NCBI GenBank assembly: GCA_963841855.1
Contig: CAWJEJ010000001.1
Coordinates: 682,001-746,000, forward strand
Direction: 5' to 3'
From: CAXBBB01 sp963841855
GTDB lineage: Bacteria > Bacteroidota > Rhodothermia > Rhodothermales > BA12
Length of the DNA stretch: 64,000 bases
Each line of letters begins with the position of its first letter. The stretch's first letter is position 1. This document shows positions 9,140 through 16,889 of this stretch, piece by piece. Position numbers and translations under genes: made by a program. The notes below the pieces were generated by a model. It searched no databases. It worked only from the letters and a program-made list of their open reading frames with translations, and was not told the origin of the DNA.

Positions 9140-9532
9140 ATGCCGCATCGCACGCCGCGCACGCTCGTCAAAACCTCGATGGCTCCCGCCGCCATCGGTC
9201 CGTACAGCCAGGCCGTCCACGTCGGCAACACGCTGTTTTGCTCGGGCCAGATCCCCATCGACCCGGCGACCGGCAGCATGGTCAGTGGCACGATTGAGCA
9301 GGAGACCGAGCGCGTCTTTCAGAACTTGCGCGCCGTTCTCAAAGGCGCGTCGATGGACCTGTCGGACGTCGTCCGCGTCACCGTTTTTCTCACGTCGATG
9401 GAAGACTACGGGCAGGTCAACGAGGTCTACGCCCGCTACTTCTCCGACACGCTTCCGGCCCGCGAAACGGTCGCCGTATCGGGTTTGCCACGCGGTGCGC
9501 GCGTCGAGATTAGCTGCACGGCGGTAAGCTGA
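9140..9532 (+). CDS. ridA: RidA/YjgF/YER057c/UK114 family enamine/imine deaminase
   Basis: RidA hydrolyses reactive enamines/imines such as 2-aminoacrylate released by PLP enzymes; it is a cytoplasmic trimer. The 130-residue protein has the family landmarks APAAIGPYSQAV, FCSGQIPIDP, QNLRAVL, VFLTSMEDYGQVNEVYARYF and the catalytic arginine in GARVEISCTA. The ATG at 9140 aligns with the family start. Four bases separate its stop from that of the convergent T9SS-sorted protein gene. Confidence 0.95.
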   Translation: MPHRTPRTLVKTSMAPAAIGPYSQAVHVGNTLFCSGQIPIDPATGSMVSGTIEQETERVFQNLRAVLKGASMDLSDVVRVTVFLTSMEDYGQVNEVYARYFSDTLPARETVAVSGLPRGARVEISCTAVS

Positions 9533-9536
9533 ACCG

Positions 9537-10400
9537 CTACCGCAGTACCATCCGATGCACGGCGCCAGTTGCCTGAGACCGCACGAGGTAGATTCCTGCT
9601 GAGAGCGATCGAAGGTCCAGCGTGTGCCTAGCCGAAGTGGTATAGTCAGCGTGTACCTCGCGTCCTAACAAGTCGTGAACGGTGATTCTGTCGCCGACCA
9701 GCGTTTCGACGGTGACTCTTCCGCGGGATGGGTTGGGGTAAACCCGAAGCGCGTCACGAGCCAGCGCTGCTGTCGCGGGCACCGATACGATTCGCGCCCC
9801 ATACACGTCTCCACTAACGCGAGCATACTGGAGCGTCCATGAATCCCGGTCGTCAAAAACGCTACAAGGTTCGCATCCTCCCGCACCATCGACGATACCA
9901 ATCTCCCGAGCTGCCCAGAAGCCATACACGAAGTTGCCGAACAGCGAGACCGTGACTGTGCGCCCATTGAATAGGCGTTCCGATGTTCGCTCGTCAGTGA
10001 TAGGCGGACCGAAGTATAAACCCGGGGAGAGCATACCGGAGTAGTAGAATATTCCGGTGTGTTCCTGCCAGCCCTCGTAGCTCTGGCTTTGCGCGTTGTA
10101 CCGAATGCGAAGTGTGTCGCGCCGAACTAGGGTATCGTCTTGCTTCCACTCTCCAAACGCTATGAGCGTCGTCGACGAGTCCGCTTTTCCGAAAACGACG
10201 TACCGCTGTTTGCGCACCTCGGATTGATCGACTGAGCGATACGGAGAAACTGGTCGGTCCATGTCGACCTCGTATTCCCACTCGTTTCCTACGTCGATGG
10301 GCAAGTACGACCGAGCGTCCGATGAGTCGGCAGACTGACTACTCGCCGTTTGAGAACCCGACGCAACGAGGACGAAGATCAAAAAGAGACGATAGACCAT
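9537..10400 (-). CDS. Secreted protein with type IX secretion (T9SS type A) sorting domain
   Basis: A 287-residue exported protein of unknown function. An N-terminal Sec signal (YRLFLIFVLVASGSQTASS) is followed by a beta-rich body containing YLPIDVGNEWEYEV near residue 32, a motif common in Bacteroidota secreted proteins. The last ~75 residues form a Por-secretion C-terminal domain: RVYPNPSRGRVTVE, HDLLGREV, LDLRSLSAGIYLVR and a short basic terminus. In this family the C-terminal domain directs export through the type IX machinery and is usually removed. The gene is good evidence that the organism has a T9SS. Confidence 0.88.
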   Translation of the reverse strand: MVYRLFLIFVLVASGSQTASSQSADSSDARSYLPIDVGNEWEYEVDMDRPVSPYRSVDQSEVRKQRYVVFGKADSSTTLIAFGEWKQDDTLVRRDTLRIRYNAQSQSYEGWQEHTGIFYYSGMLSPGLYFGPPITDERTSERLFNGRTVTVSLFGNFVYGFWAAREIGIVDGAGGCEPCSVFDDRDSWTLQYARVSGDVYGARIVSVPATAALARDALRVYPNPSRGRVTVETLVGDRITVHDLLGREVHADYTTSARHTLDLRSLSAGIYLVRSQATGAVHRMVLR

Positions 10401-10454
10401 TCCGAAGAGAGGTGAGAAGCAGCAGCACTAGAGTACGCACATTAAACGCGTATC

Positions 10455-11693
10455 TCAGTCACCCGCGTCTTGAATCTCGCGGTCATAGATCGCTTTGAAA
10501 TCGCGGACGGCGCGGAAGATGGCGCTCGCCATATAGTCCTGCCCCTGCTCCGATGATAGGAACTGGGCTTCTTCGCGGTTGGTCAAAAAGCCCAACTCGA
10601 CGAGGATCGACGGCATCGACGCACCCCAGAGCACCTGAAACGGCCCCTGCTTGACGCCCCGGCTCTTGCGCCCGACACGCGTCCGAAACTCGCCTTCGAT
10701 CAGCGCCGCTAGCGACTCGCTCTTGGACAGGTAGGCGGCGTTCGCCATCTTGCGCAGGATCAGCGCCTCCTCGTCCAAATCGTCGTAGACCGACTGATCG
10801 TCTTCAAAGCGGACGACGGCATTCTCACGTTCCATCACGCGCTGAGCGGCCGAGTTTTTGGCCAGTCCCATGAAGAAGGTCTCTGTCCCATACGCCGCAG
10901 GGTTGCCCGCTGCGTTGGCGTGGATCGACACGAAGAGTTTGCCGCCCGACCGGTTGGCAATGCGCCCACGCTCGGCGAGCGGGACAAAGGTGTCGTCGGT
11001 GCGCGTGTAGACGACGCGGACTCCCAACTCGCGTTCCAGATACGCGCCCACTTTGCGCGATACCGACAGCACGACATCTTTCTCGCGGATGCCGTGCCCC
11101 GACGTGCCGGGGTCTTTGCCACCGTGCCCCGCGTCGATGACGATCGTATCGAGCCGCCAGCGTGCGCCCGAGATGTTGGGGTTGGCCGCCGCATCTCCCG
11201 ATCGGTCGCGCGTGGGAACGGCGTCGCTCAGCCGCCGCGTCATTTGGCCGGACACGAACGCACCGCTCTCGCCGGGACGGACGTAGACGAACAGGTCTTC
11301 GTCGCGCTGCCCAAACCCAACCTCGGCCGCTGCCTGCTCGCTCAGGTCGATTTCGAGCCACGTGTGCTCACCGGCGGGCACCAATCGCACGCCGCTGACG
11401 ACGCCGACGCTCTGCTCCAACCGCACGCTACTGCTCGCCGTCATGTGGTAGAGCGGCATCCGAATGCGCTGGGCGCTCACTTCGGGCTCGCCGAACGCCG
11501 ACACGCCGCCGCGCGCCGTCAGATGCAGCGTGACCGTCTCGCCCGACAGCGATCCCTCGATGCTCGTGACGACACTGCGCTGACCGTCCGTCGCAAACGC
11601 AGGCGGAGGCATGTCGGCTGGACGTGAGACGCGTTCGGAGCTGGCGCATCCTGCGACCGCGATCAGGCAGAAAGCAGCGAGTAGTCGGGTCAT
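10455..11693 (-). CDS. N-acetylmuramoyl-L-alanine amidase lipoprotein (Amidase_3)
   Basis: A periplasmic or outer-membrane-anchored hydrolase cleaving the bond between MurNAc and the stem peptide. A lipoprotein signal ends in VAGC near residue 16. Residues ~40-150 form an AMIN-like beta domain. The catalytic Amidase_3 domain begins at TIVIDAGHGGKDPG (first zinc histidine), continues with GIREKDVVL (zinc glutamate) and LFVSIHANA (second histidine), and ends with ILVELGFLTN carrying the catalytic glutamate. Length is 412 residues. Its start overlaps the stop of the DUF1684 gene by 4 bp (ATGA), so the two are co-translated. Confidence 0.94.
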   Translation of the reverse strand: MTRLLAAFCLIAVAGCASSERVSRPADMPPPAFATDGQRSVVTSIEGSLSGETVTLHLTARGGVSAFGEPEVSAQRIRMPLYHMTASSSVRLEQSVGVVSGVRLVPAGEHTWLEIDLSEQAAAEVGFGQRDEDLFVYVRPGESGAFVSGQMTRRLSDAVPTRDRSGDAAANPNISGARWRLDTIVIDAGHGGKDPGTSGHGIREKDVVLSVSRKVGAYLERELGVRVVYTRTDDTFVPLAERGRIANRSGGKLFVSIHANAAGNPAAYGTETFFMGLAKNSAAQRVMERENAVVRFEDDQSVYDDLDEEALILRKMANAAYLSKSESLAALIEGEFRTRVGRKSRGVKQGPFQVLWGASMPSILVELGFLTNREEAQFLSSEQGQDYMASAIFRAVRDFKAIYDREIQDAGD

Positions 11694-12304
11694 AGCGCGC
11701 TGAGATCGTACAGATTAGACTTCATCTCGCCAGCCTCGACGCGAATGCTCACCCGGTTCTCGCTCGGCGGCAGCGCGCAGTTGTACGCGTCGGGATTGTA
11801 GTCGCAGTCCGGGTTGTACGCGTGGTTGAAGTCGACGACGACGGTTTGGTCTTCGCGGATCGTCGGGTTGAGGTAGCGCCCTCCGCCATACGACTCGCGG
11901 TTGGTCGTGCCATCGGTGAACGGAAGCCACAGGACAGGACGGCCGTCGGCGGGCTGAAAAACGGCGAGCGCGTGCTCCTCCCCGTCCAACTCGAACAGCA
12001 CCCGGCCTATGCGCGCATACGGGTCGATGCCGCCTTTGCGCAACTGCGCGCGGATCGTGCGGACGGTGTCGGCGGGGACGAAGCGGGCGACGACGCGGCG
12101 CGTAGAGTCGACGGGGAAGTAGTTGAGACCGGCAAAGCGGCGGCGCGTGTCGGGCGTCAGGATCGAGCGGTCCGAGTCGCGCATCCGAACGTCCTTTTCG
12201 AGCCGGGCCGTGACGACGTCGCGCTCGTAGTCGCTCATGCGCGGCGGCTCATCGCACGCGGCGACGAACAGGATCGGGAGCAGGAGCAGAATCAGGCGCA
12301 TCAC
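11690..12304 (-). CDS. DUF1684 lipoprotein
   Basis: A 204-residue protein with an SPII signal (LILLLLPILFVAAC). It carries the DUF1684 pattern: GRVLFELDGEEHALAVFQ, WLPFTDGTTNRESYGGGRYL and the conserved C-terminal VDFNHAYNPDCDYN...CALPPSENRVSIRVEAGE. The family is widespread in Bacteroidota and Actinomycetota and has no established function. It is translationally coupled to the downstream cell-wall amidase gene, which hints at an envelope role (inference). Confidence 0.9.
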   Translation of the reverse strand: MMRLILLLLPILFVAACDEPPRMSDYERDVVTARLEKDVRMRDSDRSILTPDTRRRFAGLNYFPVDSTRRVVARFVPADTVRTIRAQLRKGGIDPYARIGRVLFELDGEEHALAVFQPADGRPVLWLPFTDGTTNRESYGGGRYLNPTIREDQTVVVDFNHAYNPDCDYNPDAYNCALPPSENRVSIRVEAGEMKSNLYDLSAL

Positions 12305-12328
12305 AACAAACTGGGGCTGCCGGTCAAG

Positions 12329-12997
12329 CTACTGATCTCCGGCGAGTTCGCTCAGGCGCGCTTCGACAATTTGACGCCGATGTTCGCTGCGGCGGGCGTG
12401 AAGATCGCGCAGCGCGTCGAGTTCGGACTGCAACAGGTCGATCTCGCGCGAGCGGTTGGCTTGCTTGAGTTCAAACGCGTCGAAGAGCAACCTCCGCAAC
12501 CGGTCGCGAGCCGCATCGCGCTCAGGTCCAGGCGGAAGCATCATCAGATCATTCGACAGGCTCATCGCCGTCGCGTCGAGCACTACTTCCTGCCGCGCCG
12601 CCATTCTATAGGCCGTCGCTTGGTCCGCATCGGACGCCCAGTCGACGGGAACGAAGAGGAAACCGCCGCTCGTGGCAAAATCGTCGTCGAGCGGGTCGAG
12701 CACCATATCGGGCGCGCGTGTGGGCGCCTGGTCCAGCCGGATGCTGCGCCCCTCAACGCGGTAGCGCAGCCCGCCGATCTCGAACGAGGCCCCCGCCGGT
12801 CCGGTGTAAAACACCCGCTCGCTCAGCCTACGCACGTCCAGCGACGCCGGAAGCGAGTGCGCCTGCACCTGCCGCCCGTCGACCTTGACACCCGAGTGGT
12901 CCATCGACACCGACATTCGCGTCTCACTCTGCATCGGCGACTGCGCAAGGGCGCCCAGCGGCGTCAGCACAAAAAAGAGCAGGGCGAGACGGATCAT
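12329..12997 (-). CDS. Exported protein of unknown function with C-terminal coiled coil
   Basis: A 222-residue protein of unrecognised family. The ATG at 12997 gives a clean Sec signal (MIRLALLFFVLTPLGALAQS); an upstream start at 13021 would add eight residues before it. The middle is beta-rich, with a repeated 'G..F.I.G..Y.V.G' style. The last ~70 residues (from RDAARDRLRRLLFDAFELKQ) are strongly helical and charged, probably coiled coil. It is followed by DUF1684 and amidase genes on the same strand, so an envelope location is likely. Confidence 0.7.
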   Translation of the reverse strand: MIRLALLFFVLTPLGALAQSPMQSETRMSVSMDHSGVKVDGRQVQAHSLPASLDVRRLSERVFYTGPAGASFEIGGLRYRVEGRSIRLDQAPTRAPDMVLDPLDDDFATSGGFLFVPVDWASDADQATAYRMAARQEVVLDATAMSLSNDLMMLPPGPERDAARDRLRRLLFDAFELKQANRSREIDLLQSELDALRDLHARRSEHRRQIVEARLSELAGDQ

Positions 12998-13082
12998 CGG
13001 CGGTAGTAGGTGAGACTCCAATCTAACGGCGCGCGGCGGTCGGATCGTACCGATATAGACGACTCTTTGCCGATCAGCACCA

Positions 13083-13309
13083 TCATAGTAGCGCTTGAAA
13101 CTCGTCCACCGTCAAGCCAACCTCGCGCGGGTGATCGCGCGCAGCGTTCCCTTCGCCACCTCTTTGTGATCGGGAACGACAGCTCGACGATGGGGCGAAA
13201 CGGTCTTCCGAAGAATCATGTGGCTACCCTTTTGCCTGTCGAACGCATAGCCAAGTTTCGCGAGCGCCTTGACGACATCGCGCCCGGAAACGACAGGCAG
13301 TCGTCCCAC
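13083..13309 (-). CDS. hicA: HicA-family mRNA interferase toxin, frameshifted near its 3' end
   Basis: HicA folds as a small double-stranded-RNA-binding-like domain and cleaves mRNA with one catalytic histidine. The visible N-terminal part has LPVVSGRDVVKALAKLGY and the catalytic GSHMILRK, then AVVPDHKEVAKGTLRAI, a standard HicA. In the direct frame it stops early at 13112. One base away, the frame reads GLTVDEFQALL and stops at 13083, exactly the usual HicA C-terminus. A one-base loss near 13115-13125 is therefore inferred. The gene sits 2 bp downstream of hicB. Confidence 0.85.
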
Positions 13310-13311
13310 GG

Positions 13312-13518
13312 CTACACCTCTACCAGTTCTTCGGTGATCGGCGGAGGCACCGAATCGCCGTTCTCTTCCAAACTCTCGATATACAGAGCAATCGCCTCTC
13401 GAACATGGGCGATCGCCTCGCTACGCGTCGCCCCATCGGCAACGCAGCCGGGCAGGATCGGCACGGTGGCGACAAAGACTCCGTCTTCGTCCATCTCGAT
13501 TAGAACGCGGTATTTCAT
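13312..13518 (-). CDS. hicB: HicB-family antitoxin
   Basis: A 68-residue antitoxin of the short HicB type: KYRVLIEMDEDGVFVATVPILPGC followed by SEAIAHVREAIALYIESLEENG. It folds as a degraded RNase-H-like domain that caps HicA. No separate DNA-binding domain is visible, so autoregulation would need another site or complex formation. Here hicB precedes hicA by 2 bp, the reverse of the textbook order but common in short-HicB pairs. Confidence 0.9.
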   Translation of the reverse strand: MKYRVLIEMDEDGVFVATVPILPGCVADGATRSEAIAHVREAIALYIESLEENGDSVPPPITEELVEV

Positions 13519-13611
13519 AGGTGACCTAATGCAGAAAGATGTTGAGACAACTCTTAGTAGACGTGGCGGTTCGGCAGAGCGATTATTATAAAAGCAAACC
13601 GGTGACTGTTG

Positions 13612-13941
13612 CTATGAACTACACAGTCTCAGAACCTGGGGTCGATCCGACTTGATGCTATTACAGGATGGGCAGAGCAGTTGCAAATTACCCATGTCGT
13701 TGGAGCCGTTTTCAGCAATAGGTACAATGTGGTCAATTTGCAAATCACCGGATCTAGATCCACAATGCATGCAACCGAAACCGTCACGTCGACCGAGCAA
13801 GACAAGCAGTTTGTGATATTCAGATTTGATTTCAGATCGCTTCGCCCTACTGCTACTTTTGGCCTGCGCGCGCCGCTTCGCTCGTTCCAAGTATTCAATG
13901 GCTCCGGCAAGAAGAGACGATTGGTCGGCGAACGGTGACAT
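13612..13941 (-). CDS. HNH endonuclease-domain protein
   Basis: A 109-residue protein. The first ~45 residues are helical and basic (YLERAKRRAQAKSSSRAKRS). The C-terminal HNH finger has CMHCG, then LQIDHIVPIAENGSNDMGNLQ and CPSCNSIKSDR, giving two CxxC zinc pairs and the catalytic DH/N residues. Such small proteins occur in mobile elements, phage packaging and defence loci; nothing here decides between these. The coding sequence is visibly AT-richer than its surroundings and sits next to hicBA, suggesting an acquired patch. Confidence 0.82.
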   Translation of the reverse strand: MSPFADQSSLLAGAIEYLERAKRRAQAKSSSRAKRSEIKSEYHKLLVLLGRRDGFGCMHCGSRSGDLQIDHIVPIAENGSNDMGNLQLLCPSCNSIKSDRPQVLRLCSS

Positions 13942-14015
13942 GCGCGCAATCCAGCACTCAATCTCCCCAGAGAATAGTCTGGGTAGGTATCGTCGGAATT
14001 GGAGTTATGGTAGAG

Positions 14016-14282
14016 CTAATGCACCTCAAACTCAACTTCCACCATCCTGCCGAGCGCCCAAAGTCTAACTCCATGCGTTTCGAGAATGATTTGAGCCTGC
14101 TCGGGAGATGCATCAATTGGAATACAAATCACCGGTGCAGGCAATTTGCTGTAGCCGTTGACGCTAATCGTGACTGCACATTCATGGCCGGAGGGCAGAC
14201 GAACCAACTTGTATCCGTATTCAGCGGACTCCTCAATGATCTCCATGGTCAAGGCGCGAGAGTCGTGAGTCAAACGAGACAT
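14016..14282 (-). CDS. Small protein of unknown function
   Basis: An 88-residue protein of unrecognised family, mixed alpha/beta, with a conserved-looking core (YGYKLVRLPSGHECAVTI) and an acidic C-terminus. The ATG at 14282 directly abuts the TAG of the anti-sigma-like gene (TAGATG), suggesting translational coupling. An internal ATG at 14246 is the alternative start. Its base composition is intermediate between the sigma-factor operon and the AT-richer HNH gene. Confidence 0.5.
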   Translation of the reverse strand: MSRLTHDSRALTMEIIEESAEYGYKLVRLPSGHECAVTISVNGYSKLPAPVICIPIDASPEQAQIILETHGVRLWALGRMVEVEFEVH

Positions 14283-14897
14283 CTACCGCTTCCGCGCCGA
14301 TGCTGCGTGAATACCCTCGACGCCGGAAGCGGGGGAGCCGAGCGAAAGGTCCGTGGCGTCGGCGTCCCAGACGAGGCTGTCCATTCTCGCGCGGAGGCGC
14401 ATGGCTTCGCGCTGCACGTCGGCGAGGTGCTGGGCATCGTCGTTCCAGCCCAGTTCGAGGTTGCGCGGCTGGGCGGACTCGGTTTCCAACGCCGCTGGCT
14501 CCTGGAGCGCGACGACGGCGACGGTGCGGTCCATCTCGCCTCGAATCAGCATCGTGCTGGGCGACGTACCACTCGTCATCACGAACGCTCCGGCGAAACA
14601 GGCGGCGGAAACGAGTCCAGCCATGATCCATCCAGCCCTACGCGGACGACGAGCACGAGGCTGCGGCAACCGGTCGCGGCGGATCCCGGGCTGGACAGGC
14701 GCATCGCCACCGGCAGCAGCGAAGATGGCGTCCAACGTCGACACGTCGGGGCGGACGCCGGGACGGTGGTCGAGTGCGAACGTGACTTCGCGCAGGGCGC
14801 GCGTTTCGGCGGCAGACGGAGGCGTCCCAGCGGCTGGCGTCAGCGACGCCTCGGGGTCGGAGTACAGGTTGAGGATCGTGTGTAGCCGTGCGTCCAT
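14283..14897 (-). CDS. Single-pass membrane protein, putative anti-sigma factor
   Basis: A 204-residue protein with a cytoplasmic-type N-terminal part, one transmembrane segment near residues 90-112 (GWIMAGLVSAACFAGAFVM) and a helical periplasmic part. It lies 43 bp downstream of an ECF sigma factor gene on the same strand, the usual place for an anti-sigma factor. I do not see a zinc-binding HxxxCxxC motif, so the role rests on position and topology. The ATG at 14897 is preferred over 14927 (inference). Confidence 0.55.
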   Translation of the reverse strand: MDARLHTILNLYSDPEASLTPAAGTPPSAAETRALREVTFALDHRPGVRPDVSTLDAIFAAAGGDAPVQPGIRRDRLPQPRARRPRRAGWIMAGLVSAACFAGAFVMTSGTSPSTMLIRGEMDRTVAVVALQEPAALETESAQPRNLELGWNDDAQHLADVQREAMRLRARMDSLVWDADATDLSLGSPASGVEGIHAASARKR

Positions 14898-14940
14898 CGC
14901 GTGGAGGTTGGAGGAGTGTAGGGGCACCTATAACGTAGGG

Positions 14941-15594
14941 TTAGAGCGCGCCGTATTCGGTCTCGGCAGTTTTACCAGCCTTGTTCATCATTTTGCGCAG
15001 GTTGATGAGCGCGTAGCGCATCCGGCCCAGCGCCGTGTTGATCGACACGTCGGTGATTTCGGCGATCTCGCGGAACGTCAGCTCGCCTTCGTGGCGCATC
15101 AAGAGCACTTCGCGCTGCTCGGGTGGAAGCTGCTCAATGCACTCTTCGAGGAAGGCGCCGCGGTTCGCCATATGGATCAGCTCGTCGGCGTCGAGATGGT
15201 CGTCGTCGGTCAGGCGATCCCAGAACAGTTGGTCGTCGTCGTCATCGCCCCAGGCCGACACGTCCGTCCACTTTTTGCGGCTGCGGAAGTGGTCGAGCGT
15301 CGCGTTGCGGGCAATCCGCATCACCCACGAGAGCCAACGACCTTTGTGCGTGTACTGGCCGCGCATCTTGTTCATCGCCGCGATGACACGCAGAAACGTG
15401 TCCTGAAACAGGTCGTTGGCGAGGCTGCGGTCGCGGACCATACCCAGCAGGTAGCCGAAGATGCGCTCCTGATGGCGACGGACGAGCGCCTGAAACGCTT
15501 GCTGATCGCCGTGTTCGAGGTACCGCGTGACGAGCGCTTCGTCGGGTTCGGAAGCCAGAGTCATAGTGAGCGAGGGAGCGGATGAAGTCGTCAT
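14941..15594 (-). CDS. ECF-family RNA polymerase sigma factor
   Basis: A 217-residue sigma-70 family protein. Region 2 (about 20-90) has FQALVRRHQERIFGYLLGMVRDRSLA and LFQDTFLRVI, then GRWLSWVMRIARNATLDHFR. An acidic linker of several aspartates (about 115-122) separates it from region 4 (about 150-205), with LPPEQREVLLMRHEGELTFR and a DNA-contacting helix near SINTALGRMRYAL. The downstream gene is a likely anti-sigma factor. The target regulon cannot be read from this window. Confidence 0.93.
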   Translation of the reverse strand: MTTSSAPSLTMTLASEPDEALVTRYLEHGDQQAFQALVRRHQERIFGYLLGMVRDRSLANDLFQDTFLRVIAAMNKMRGQYTHKGRWLSWVMRIARNATLDHFRSRKKWTDVSAWGDDDDDQLFWDRLTDDDHLDADELIHMANRGAFLEECIEQLPPEQREVLLMRHEGELTFREIAEITDVSINTALGRMRYALINLRKMMNKAGKTAETEYGAL

Positions 15595-15917
15595 GATGCG
15601 TAACGCCGGGTCGAGCGTGTTCGTGTGCGGGGCGGTGCTTTTCTACCTCCCTACCTATCCAAACGTATGCCGTACGCGTGAAAACAGATGGAATCGGGCG
15701 ATGAACCGTCTCTCGGTGGTCTGAACAGTTCTTCGGCTATCCGAGCGCGATTATGCGTGACCACCAAGGCGAACAGGTTTCCGCCGCGTGTCCGGCCGAT
15801 TGGACAGAGCCACGTTGCGACGTCTCATCTCATTCCCCAAACGGACTTCACGAACATGATTCCGACCTCCACTATCTTAGATCCAGTCTAAATAGAGGAA
15901 CGAGATTGCTCCACCCC
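15595..15917. other. Intergenic region between the sigma factor and haem-uptake operons
   Basis: This 323 bp divergent gap holds the promoters of the ECF gene (minus) and the hmu operon (plus). I find no gene in it. The only clear structure is the short inverted repeat listed at 15877-15891. Confidence 0.6.
15877..15891. promoter_or_regulatory. Candidate iron/haem-responsive operator upstream of hmuT
   Basis: Perfect inverted repeat TTAGA-N5-TCTAA ending 26 bp before the hmuT ATG. Position and shape suit an operator for an iron-responsive repressor. The half-sites loosely resemble DtxR/IdeR-type TTAGG...CCTAA sites, but assignment to a regulator is inference. Confidence 0.4.
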
Positions 15918-16790
15918 ATGAACCGACTCACCCCGCTCCTTCTCTTGATGTGTCTGTTCGGGTCGCAACTCGCGTTCGGTCAGCCGCAGCAACGGACCGC
16001 CCCGGCGGTCGACGCGTCGCGGATCGTGACGGTGGGCGGGGCGGTTACCGAGATCGTCTACGCGCTTGGATTGGGCAACAACGTAGTGGCGACGGATCGG
16101 GCGAGCACGTTTCCAGCTGCTGTGCATCGCAAGCCGCGGCTGAGCTACTTCCTCACGTCGTCGGCTGAGGGCATCTTGTCGCAGTCGCCGACGCTGGTGC
16201 TGGCGACCTCGACGATGGGGCCGCCCAACGTCGCCGGGCAATTGCGCGCGGCAGGCGTCGACCTGCGGCTGCTGGACGACGCGACGACGCCTCAGGCGGC
16301 TGCGGCTCGGATTCGGGCGATAGCGCGTGCGCTGGACCGGACCGAGCAGGGCGAAGCATTGGTCCGGGAGATGCAGGCGGAGTTGGCCGCGGCTCGGGCG
16401 ATGCGTCCGGCTAAGGCGCCGCGCGTGCTCTTCGTCTACGCGCGGGGCGCCGGGTCGCTGTTCGTGGCAGGCGAGGCTACGTCGGCGCAATCGGTCGTCG
16501 AACTGGCGGGCGGCGTCAACGCAGTCACGGGCTTCGACGGCTTTCGTCCGCTGACGGCCGAAGCGGTAGTGACTTCAGCGCCGGACGTAATCGTGCTCCC
16601 GGCGAAAGGACTGGAGAGCATCGGCGGAATCGACGGGCTGCTTCGGCTTCCGGGTCTAGCGCTGACGCCAGCGGCCAAATCGCGCCGCATCGTGACGGTC
16701 GACGATGCGCTGCTGCTCTCGTTCGGTCCTCGGCTGGGCGAAGGCGTGCGCGCTCTGGCCGAGCAGCTATCGAGTGGAGCCCCGAACTGA
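15918..16790 (+). CDS. hmuT: Haem ABC transporter periplasmic binding protein
   Basis: HmuT captures haem in the periplasm and delivers it to the HmuUV permease. The 290-residue protein has a Sec signal (MNRLTPLLLLMCLFGSQLAFG) and a class III binding-protein fold. It begins with RIVTVGGAVTEIVYALGLG and ATDRASTFP, followed by PTLVLATSTMGPPNVAGQLR and a C-terminal lobe with VVELAGGVNAVTGFDGFRPL. The ATG at 15918 places the signal at the terminus. It is followed by hmuU, hmuV and hmuS on the same strand. A 99 bp gap with a hairpin repeat separates it from hmuU. Confidence 0.92.
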   Translation: MNRLTPLLLLMCLFGSQLAFGQPQQRTAPAVDASRIVTVGGAVTEIVYALGLGNNVVATDRASTFPAAVHRKPRLSYFLTSSAEGILSQSPTLVLATSTMGPPNVAGQLRAAGVDLRLLDDATTPQAAAARIRAIARALDRTEQGEALVREMQAELAAARAMRPAKAPRVLFVYARGAGSLFVAGEATSAQSVVELAGGVNAVTGFDGFRPLTAEAVVTSAPDVIVLPAKGLESIGGIDGLLRLPGLALTPAAKSRRIVTVDDALLLSFGPRLGEGVRALAEQLSSGAPN

Positions 16791-16820
16791 TCCGGTTAGC
16801 TAATGGCGTACTCCCGCAGC

Positions 16821-16848
16821 GTCATCCTTCGACTTCGCTCAGGATGAC
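16821..16848. repeat. GTCATCCT...AGGATGAC hairpin repeat between hmuT and hmuU
   Basis: Perfect 8 bp arms GTCATCCT (16821-16828) and AGGATGAC (16841-16848) around a 12 nt loop. The same element occurs in the opposite orientation at 4913-4937. It lies inside the operon, so it could act as an mRNA processing or attenuating hairpin (inference). Confidence 0.65.
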
Positions 16849-16889
16849 ATAGGAAAAGCTGATGCGGCAATCTCACGCCCTGTAAACCT

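Noticed and set aside
13105..13130. Annotating HicA as complete at 13112
   Set aside because: The family's C-terminal helix is present in the adjacent frame immediately downstream, so the short version is truncated.
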